The translations under genes were made by a program, and so were the position numbers. Shown piece after piece: positions 6,829 through 11,175 of a stretch of DNA of 11,175 bases. Each line of letters starts with the position of its first letter. The first letter of the stretch is position 1. Source of the stretch: Bacillota bacterium (GTDB lineage: Bacteria > Bacillota_E > JAJZYS01 > JAILZS01); contig JAKASY010000001.1 in assembly GCA_021817625.1 (NCBI GenBank), positions 15,391 to 26,565 of the forward strand. The letters run 5' to 3'. Below the pieces are notes generated by a model, which saw nothing but the letters and a program-made list of their open reading frames with translations, made no database searches and was not told the origin of the DNA.

Positions 6829-7860
6829 TCAACGGAGGGCGTTTCGCCGTTCCAGGATCTGCATCAGGGCGCGGTACTCGAGGTAGCGGCCGGTGCCCTT
6901 GGCGACGCACAGGAGGGGATCCTCGGCCTGGTGCACCGGCATGCCGGTCTCGCGCGCCAGAAGGCGGTCGAAGTTGCGCAGGAGCGAGCCGCCGCCGGTC
7001 ATCACGATGCCGCGGTCCATGATGTCGGAGGCGAGCTCCGGCGGCGTCGTCTCGAGCGTCACCTTGATCGCGTCGATGATCGCGTACACGGTCTCCGACA
7101 GGGCGTCGCGCACCTCCGACGCGGTGATCGTCACGGTCTTCGGCAGGCCGGAGACGAGGTCGCGGCCGCGCACGTCCATGCTCGCGTCATCGGGCTCGAA
7201 CGCGGCGCCGATGTTGATCTTGACCTCCTCCGCGCTGCGCTCGCCGATCATCATGTTGTAGTTGCGCTTGACGTAGCTGACGATCGCCTCGTCCATCTCG
7301 TCGCCCGCAACGCGGATGGAGCGCGAGGTGACGATGCCGCCGAGCGAGATGATCGCCACCTCCGTCGTGCCGCCGCCGATGTCCACCACCATGTTGCCCG
7401 TGGGCTCCTCGATCGGCAGCCCCGCGCCCACCGCCGCCACCATCGGCTCCTCCACGGTGTAGGCGCGGCGCGCCCCGGCCTGCAGGGCGGCCTCCTTGAC
7501 GGCGCGGTCCTCGACGCCCGTCACGCCCGACGGCACGGCGATGACGACCCGCGGACGGCCGAGGAAGGTCACGGCGCGCGCCCGCTGGATGAAGTACTTG
7601 AGCATCGTCTGGGTGATGTCGAAGTCGGCGATCACGCCGTCCTTCATCGGCCGGATCGCGACGATGTTCCCCGGCGTGCGCCCGATCATCTGCTTGGCCG
7701 CTTCGCCCACGGCCAGCACCTCCCGGGAGTCGCGATCGATCGCCACCACCGACGGCTCCTGAATGACGATGCCCTTGCCCTTCAGGTACACGAGGGTGTT
7801 GGCCGTTCCCAGGTCGATGCCGATGTCCCGGGAAAACTGGTGGAGCAGGATGTCGAACAC
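6829..7860 (-). CDS. mreB: Rod-shape-determining actin homologue MreB
   Basis: 343 residues, full length for MreB. It polymerises on ATP into membrane-associated antiparallel filaments that orient side-wall peptidoglycan synthesis. Visible actin-fold motifs: phosphate-1 loop [19 protein letters not shown] (12-30), phosphate-2 loop [18 protein letters not shown] (158-175), the [12 protein letters not shown] segment (136-147), and adenosine motif [10 protein letters not shown] (285-294). The N-terminal [14 protein letters not shown] resembles the membrane-facing leader of Gram-positive MreB proteins. The start is GTG at 7860, with GGAGG 7 bases upstream. It is separated from radC by 66 bases in which I see no clear promoter, so readthrough from radC is likely. 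mreC follows after 7 bases. No motif residue looks abnormal. Confidence 0.98.
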   Translation of the reverse strand: MFDILLHQFSRDIGIDLGTANTLVYLKGKGIVIQEPSVVAIDRDSREVLAVGEAAKQMIGRTPGNIVAIRPMKDGVIADFDITQTMLKYFIQRARAVTFLGRPRVVIAVPSGVTGVEDRAVKEAALQAGARRAYTVEEPMVAAVGAGLPIEEPTGNMVVDIGGGTTEVAIISLGGIVTSRSIRVAGDEMDEAIVSYVKRNYNMMIGERSAEEVKINIGAAFEPDDASMDVRGRDLVSGLPKTVTITASEVRDALSETVYAIIDAIKVTLETTPPELASDIMDRGIVMTGGGSLLRNFDRLLARETGMPVHQAEDPLLCVAKGTGRYLEYRALMQILERRNALR

Positions 7861-7926
7861 GCGCTCTCCTCCATCTCATCAACTCGTCGTCGCGAAGCCG
7901 GTCGAATCCGCGCCGCGGAGCCTTCG

Positions 7927-8616
7927 TCAAAGAGCGGGCAGTTCCCCTGCCGCGCGAAAGCTGTAGCGGCTCCCGGCGCCGATGATCAGGTGGTCGTAGA
8001 GGGGAATGCCGACCGCGCTGCCGGCGCGTGCGAGGGCGGCGGTCAGACCCCGGTCGGCGGGGCTCGGAGCGCTGTCGCCGCTCGGGTGGTTGTGGACGAC
8101 GATGACGCCGCTCGCGCCGTGGCGCACCGCCTCCCCGAACACGGCACGCGGGTCGGCCGGTGTCTCGGTCGGGCCGCCCATGCCCACGCGCCGGCGGGAG
8201 ATGAGGCCGTGGCGGGCGTCCAGGCAGAGGAGCCAGAACTCCTCGTGGCGCAGGCCCTCGACCAGCGGAGCCACGATCGACGCCGCCGCCTCGGCCGTCG
8301 CCACGCGCGGCCGGGGCGCGCCGGCGAGCGCGCTCGCGCGCCGTCCCAGCTCGAACGCCGCCGCGAGCGCCGCCGCACGCGCGGGGCCGATGCCCGGGAC
8401 CGCCCGCAGCTCCGCCGCGCTCACCCGTGCCAGGGCCTCGACGCCGCCGACGCCGGCGAGGACGGCCTCCGCCGTCGACAGCGCGTCCGCCCCCGCCCGT
8501 CCCTGCCCGAGGAGCAGGGCGACAAGCTCGACGGCGCTCAGGGCCTCGGGACCTAAGTCGAGTAGCCGCTCGCGCGGACGTTCGGCTGGCGCCAGGGCAC
8601 CGAGACGGCCGCCCAC
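7927..8616 (-). CDS. radC: RadC family JAMM/MPN-domain protein
   Basis: 229 residues, normal length for the RadC/UPF0758 family. The N-terminus holds the family signature ERPRERLLDLGPEALSAVELVALLL (12-36). A helix-hairpin-helix-like motif, LRAVPGIGPARAAAL, lies at about 70-84. The C-terminal MPN domain carries the metal-binding motif HNHPSGD (175-181) followed by D188 in PSPAD, then YDHLIIG (207-213) and RYSF (217-220). Historically named for DNA repair, but that role is disputed; the JAMM fold suggests a metal-dependent hydrolase with unknown substrate. The GTG start at 8616 directly abuts the DUF4321 stop and has a GGCGG/AGGG-like upstream sequence. The neighbourhood radC-mreBCD is standard in Bacillota, although maf, often next to it, is absent here. 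Confidence 0.93.
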   Translation of the reverse strand: MGGRLGALAPAERPRERLLDLGPEALSAVELVALLLGQGRAGADALSTAEAVLAGVGGVEALARVSAAELRAVPGIGPARAAALAAAFELGRRASALAGAPRPRVATAEAAASIVAPLVEGLRHEEFWLLCLDARHGLISRRRVGMGGPTETPADPRAVFGEAVRHGASGVIVVHNHPSGDSAPSPADRGLTAALARAGSAVGIPLYDHLIIGAGSRYSFRAAGELPAL

Positions 8617-8619
8617 GCC

Positions 8620-8865
8620 CTACCGCCGGCGCAGGCCGACGAGGGCCCCGAGCGCGGCGCCGACGAGCCCGAGGAGGTTGGTGTTGACGCGGACGGCGAT
8701 GCCGAGCGCGCCGAGGTTGAGGGCAGTGGGCCCAAAGGCGAAGCGGCGGTCGAGCGGGGCCACGTGCGCGGCGATATGCGCGCCCACGTAGGTGCCGAGT
8801 AGGAGGCCGATGATCGCCAGGAGAAGGCCCCAGCCCACGGACGGTACGGTCGCGCGGTGGCCCAT
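8620..8865 (-). CDS. DUF4321 family small membrane protein
   Basis: 81 residues with two hydrophobic segments: about 10-29 (VGWGLLLAIIGLLLGTYVGA) and about 60-78 (NLLGLVGAALGALVGL), ending in RRR. The central part, TALNLGALGIAVRVNTNL (47-64), fits the DUF4321 pattern of a short loop reading L.LG.....GI....N followed by a final Gly-rich helix. Length also fits the family, which I recall as about 80 residues. DUF4321 proteins are found mainly in Bacillota next to maf/radC/mreB; their function is unknown, and the context suggests envelope or cell-shape association. The ATG at 8865 is chosen because AAGGAGG lies 4 bases upstream and the N-terminus then fits the family. The radC start follows 3 bases after the stop, so the two genes are clearly in one operon. 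Confidence 0.85.
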   Translation of the reverse strand: MGHRATVPSVGWGLLLAIIGLLLGTYVGAHIAAHVAPLDRRFAFGPTALNLGALGIAVRVNTNLLGLVGAALGALVGLRRR

Positions 8866-8886
8866 GGCCCCTCCTTCCGTGCGCCG

Positions 8887-8906
8887 CGGCGGCCGAGCGG
8901 CCGCCG
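8887..8906. other. GC-rich 8-bp hairpin upstream of the DUF4321 gene
   Basis: The arms CGGCGGCC and GGCCGCCG are perfectly complementary with a 4-base loop (gagc). It sits about 12 bases upstream of the AAGGAGG ribosome binding site of the DUF4321 gene, in the transcript leader or readthrough region. No U-tract follows, so I do not call it a terminator. Its stability could affect readthrough from valS or translation of the next gene, but this is inference. Confidence 0.35.
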
Positions 8907-8958
8907 TCCGGAGTCGCTCGCACGGCCCCGGGGCGCGTTCGCGCATCTTCGTGTCGAG

Positions 8959-8974
8959 GCAGGGCAAACCCTGC
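8959..8974. other. Perfect 6-bp hairpin after the small membrane gene
   Basis: The arms GCAGGG and CCCTGC are perfectly complementary around a 4-base loop (caaa on plus, TTTG on minus). It lies 52 bases downstream of the small membrane gene's stop. No T-run follows on either strand, so it is not a convincing intrinsic terminator. It could be an RNA processing or stabilising element, or chance. Confidence 0.3.
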
Positions 8975-9025
8975 GGCGCGCGCCAGCGATCCCCTGACAG
9001 TTCATGGTGCGGCGCCTAGCGTCGC

Positions 9026-9235
9026 TCAGCCGAAGTAGCGTGTTCCTGCGTACCAGCCGATGCCCAGCGCGAACGCCCAGAGCACGAGGCGCCACGTGAG
9101 CTGCCAGCCGCGCGAGCCGCGGCCGCTCGGCGGCCGCTCCCGCCGCCGGCTGCGGCGCGGCGGCTCGAGCGCCGCCCGCACGTCCTCGCCCCGCCACACG
9201 CGTGTCTCGTCGACGCTCCGCTCCCGCTCGCTCAC
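9026..9235 (-). CDS. Small Arg-rich single-span membrane protein, unknown function
   Basis: 69 residues, not matched to any family I recognise. Residues 1-43 are strongly hydrophilic and Arg/Glu-rich (for example RRSRRRERP at 27-35). A single hydrophobic segment spans about 44-66 (WQLTWRLVLWAFALGIGWYAG), ending in TRYFG almost at the C-terminus. The positive-inside rule predicts a cytoplasmic basic head with a C-terminal membrane anchor. The start is a GTG whose last two bases fall inside the valS TGA (GTGA overlap), preceded by GGAGG about 7 bases upstream, which supports genuine, translationally coupled expression. The basic head could contact nucleic acid or anionic lipid, but that is speculation. 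Part of the Arg run is encoded by an inverted-repeat GC-rich stretch around 9110-9175, so low-complexity sequence may exaggerate its features. Downstream is a 160-base gap before the DUF4321 gene. Confidence 0.7.
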   Translation of the reverse strand: MSERERSVDETRVWRGEDVRAALEPPRRSRRRERPPSGRGSRGWQLTWRLVLWAFALGIGWYAGTRYFG

Positions 9236-11175
9236 GCCCTCGCCTCCTCCGCCGTCTCGTCGCCAAGGGCGAGCACAAGCTCTCGCCGCCGCGCCTCAAG
9301 GCTTTCGATCTGTCGGCCGAGCTCTTCCGCCCGTGCCTCGTCGCCGGCCACCACGTGGGCCGGCGCCTTGGCGCGAAAGCCCTGGTTCGCGAGACGTCCC
9401 TGGATGCGCTCGCGCTCGCGCCCCAGGTCGGCCGCCTCGCCGAGAAGGCGCGCCGCCTCGGCCCGCAGATCGACGGTGCCGCCCAGGCCGACGAGGAGCA
9501 CGGCACCGCTCACCACCTCGCTCACGACGCCGCGGCTGCCCGTCGGGCGCTCGACGACGCGCACGCCCTCGGTCACGCCCAGACGCTCGAGCACCGGCGC
9601 CAGCCGGCGCCACGACGCGAGCGCCGCGCTGTCGGCCACTGCGACCTCCACGGGCAGCGGACGCGTCGGCGGAATGCGAAAGGCACGCCGCAGGTTGCGC
9701 ACCCGCCGCACGCCCTCGAGCACGGGCTCCACGGCGCCCTCGGCCGCCTCGTCGGCGGCCCCAGGGAAGGCCGGCCACTCGGCCAGCATGAGGAAGTCTT
9801 CCCGTCCCGGCAGCCGCTGCCACGCCGCCTCCGTGACGAACGGCGCGAACGGGTGAAGGAGCCGCAAGACGCGCTCCATGGCGGCGTCCAGGGTCGCGAG
9901 GCAGGCGCAGCGCGACTCCCCGCCCTCGTCGCCGCGCAGGCGGGGCTTGGCCATCTCGAGGTACCAGTCGCACACGCTGTCCCAGAACACGTCCTGCGCC
10001 GCGCGCAGGGCCTCGCCGACCTCGAGCGTGAGGAGATTCTCGTCGATGACGGCGCGCGCCCGCTCGATGCGCGACAGGATCCAGCGGTCCCGCGGGTCCT
10101 CGCTCTCGATCGCCTCTCTGCCGCCGCGCTGCGATAGGCCGAGGGCAGCGGCCTCCGCCAAATAGGGCTGGGCGAAGCGCGCCGCGTTCCAGATCTTGTT
10201 CGCCAGGTTGCGGCCCGCGAGCGTCCGCTCCTCGCGGTAGCGGATGTCGTTGCCGGGCGTGAGGCCGTACACCACCGCGTAGCGCAGCGCGTCGGAGCCG
10301 TGCTTTCGGATCACCTCCGCCACGTCGACGCCGTTGCCTAGCGACTTCGACACCTTGCGCCCGAGCTCGTCGCGCATGAGCCCGTGCAGCATCACGTCGC
10401 GGAACGGCATGCGGCCGCTGAAGCGGTGGCCGAGCACCGCCATGCGGAACACCCAGAAGGTGAGGATGTCGTAGCCGGTCGAGAGCATGGACGTCGGGTA
10501 CCAGGCGGCCAGGGCGGGGGTGCGGTCGGGCCAGCCGAACACGGACAGCGGCCACAGGCCCGAGCTGAACCAGGTGTCGAGCACGTCCGGATCGGGCGTC
10601 AGGTCGCCCTCGCCGCACGTCGGGCAGCGCTCGGGCGCGCTGCGCGCCACGATCACGGCGCCGCACGCGCTGTGCCAGGCCGGGATCGGGTGGCCCCACC
10701 AGAGCTGGCGGCTGATGCACCAGTCGCGGCGCGCCTCGATCCAGGTGAGGAGGACCTTCGCGAAGTGCTCCGGGTGCAGGCGCAGGCGGCCGTCGCCGAG
10801 CGCCTCGACCACCGGCTGCGCGAGGGGCTGCATGCGCACGAACCACTGCGGCGAGGCGAGCGGCTCCACCACGGTGTGCGAGCGCGTGCAGTAGCCGATG
10901 CTCGACACGTGGTCGGTCACGGCGCGTAGGCGGCCCAGCGCGCGCATCGCCTCGACCACGCGCGGGCGCGCCTCCTCGCGCGCGAGGCCGGCGAACTCCG
11001 GGCCCGCGGCGCTCGTGAGCGTCGCGTCGTCGGCGAGCACGCGGATGCCGCTCAGATCGTGGCGGCGCGCGATCTCGAAGTCCGCAGGGTCGTGGTCGGG
11101 CGTGATCTTCACGGCGCCCGTGCCGAACTCTGTCTCGACCGCCTCGTCGGCGACGATCGGCATGCGGCGACCGGT
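9232..11175 (-). CDS. valS: Valyl-tRNA synthetase, C-terminal ~647 residues (5' end beyond window)
   Basis: Class I aminoacyl-tRNA synthetase that charges tRNA-Val in the cytoplasm. The frame is open to the right edge, so the HIGH motif and most of the CP1 editing domain are missing. Numbering from the first visible residue (Thr, 11175): the end of the editing domain (EFGTGAVKITPDHDPADFE) at about 16-34; QWFVRM at 110-115; the DWCISRQLWWG catalytic block at 151-161; a candidate zinc site H168/C171/C184/C187; DPDVLDTWFSSGLWP at 194-208; KVSKS at 274-278, a variant of KMSKS; the anticodon-binding domain with DWYLEMAKPRL at 403-413 and HPFAPFVTE at 441-449; and a C-terminal helical arm at about 571-636. 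The DTWFSS/LWP block and the C-terminal arm separate it from IleRS and LeuRS. Its TGA stop overlaps the next gene's GTG start, so the two are probably cotranscribed. Identity is certain; only the N-terminus is unseen. Confidence 0.97.
   Translation of the reverse strand, partial: TGRRMPIVADEAVETEFGTGAVKITPDHDPADFEIARRHDLSGIRVLADDATLTSAAGPEFAGLAREEARPRVVEAMRALGRLRAVTDHVSSIGYCTRSHTVVEPLASPQWFVRMQPLAQPVVEALGDGRLRLHPEHFAKVLLTWIEARRDWCISRQLWWGHPIPAWHSACGAVIVARSAPERCPTCGEGDLTPDPDVLDTWFSSGLWPLSVFGWPDRTPALAAWYPTSMLSTGYDILTFWVFRMAVLGHRFSGRMPFRDVMLHGLMRDELGRKVSKSLGNGVDVAEVIRKHGSDALRYAVVYGLTPGNDIRYREERTLAGRNLANKIWNAARFAQPYLAEAAALGLSQRGGREAIESEDPRDRWILSRIERARAVIDENLLTLEVGEALRAAQDVFWDSVCDWYLEMAKPRLRGDEGGESRCACLATLDAAMERVLRLLHPFAPFVTEAAWQRLPGREDFLMLAEWPAFPGAADEAAEGAVEPVLEGVRRVRNLRRAFRIPPTRPLPVEVAVADSAALASWRRLAPVLERLGVTEGVRVVERPTGSRGVVSEVVSGAVLLVGLGGTVDLRAEAARLLGEAADLGRERERIQGRLANQGFRAKAPAHVVAGDEARAEELGRQIESLEARRRELVLALGDETAEEARA

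Noticed and set aside
7861..7926. A promoter or terminator in the radC-mreB gap
   Set aside because: No recognisable -35/-10 pair, and only a 5-bp stem (TCCGC/GCGGA); readthrough from radC is simpler.
6784..8556. A 590-codon plus-strand open frame opposite mreB and radC
   Set aside because: It crosses two well-supported genes and their gap, is low-complexity, and has no recognisable motif.
9110..9175. GC-rich inverted repeats resembling the hairpin at 8887-8906
   Set aside because: They lie within the Arg-rich coding region of the small membrane gene, and similarity is explained by repeated CGG/CGC codons.
9296..10846. A 516-codon minus-strand frame within valS
   Set aside because: Frame-shifted shadow of valS; composition is Arg/Gly/Ala-rich and the true frame carries all synthetase motifs.
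1..11175. CRISPR array, tRNA or rRNA gene, insertion sequence, phage or defence genes
   Set aside because: No regularly spaced repeats, cloverleaf sequence, transposase motifs or terminal repeats were seen; the content is uniformly housekeeping.

Overview
The window is a G+C-rich bacterial chromosome segment. Most codons end in G or C, start codons are ATG or GTG, and AGGAGG-type ribosome binding sites are common. Every supported gene lies on the minus strand, so the locus reads from right to left. The order valS, small membrane genes, radC, mreBCD, PBP2, minCD(E), rodA, together with a DUF4321 protein, is typical of Bacillota, especially thermophilic or high-GC Clostridia-like lineages (Symbiobacterium, Thermaerobacter or Limnochorda are possible relatives). 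The phylum is a fairly safe inference; anything finer is a guess. The gene content is chromosomal housekeeping.

Layout in transcription order. (1) 11175-9232: the C-terminal ~647 residues of valyl-tRNA synthetase, cut by the window edge. (2) 9235-9026: a 69-residue, Arg-rich, C-terminally anchored membrane protein whose GTG start overlaps the valS stop. (3) A 160-base gap with two hairpins. (4) 8865-8620: a DUF4321 membrane protein. (5) 8616-7927: radC. (6) 7860-5509: mreB, mreC and mreD, the last two overlapping by 4 bases. (7) 5483-3660: the elongasome transpeptidase PBP2. (8) A gap of up to about 200 bases with a candidate promoter. (9) 3454-1723: minC, minD and minE, tightly packed. (10) A 118-base gap holding a convincing extended -10 promoter. 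(11) 1604-282: rodA, the SEDS glycosyltransferase. (12) 172-62: a possible short membrane peptide, then a hairpin near the left edge. No gene-free stretch exceeds 300 bases.

Together the genes encode most of a rod-shape and division-placement toolkit. MreB filaments, with MreC and MreD, position the RodA-PBP2 pair that polymerises and cross-links side-wall peptidoglycan. MinC, MinD and MinE form the membrane-bound system that keeps FtsZ rings away from the poles. Having MinE implies E. coli-style dynamics rather than reliance on DivIVA alone.

I found no undescribed multi-gene system. The points most worth a second look are two unassigned small membrane ORFs, a KVSKS variant and an atypical candidate zinc site in ValRS, the lack of folC and maf from their usual places, a dedicated rodA promoter, a long basic Pro/Arg-rich RodA tail, and an ambiguous minC start.
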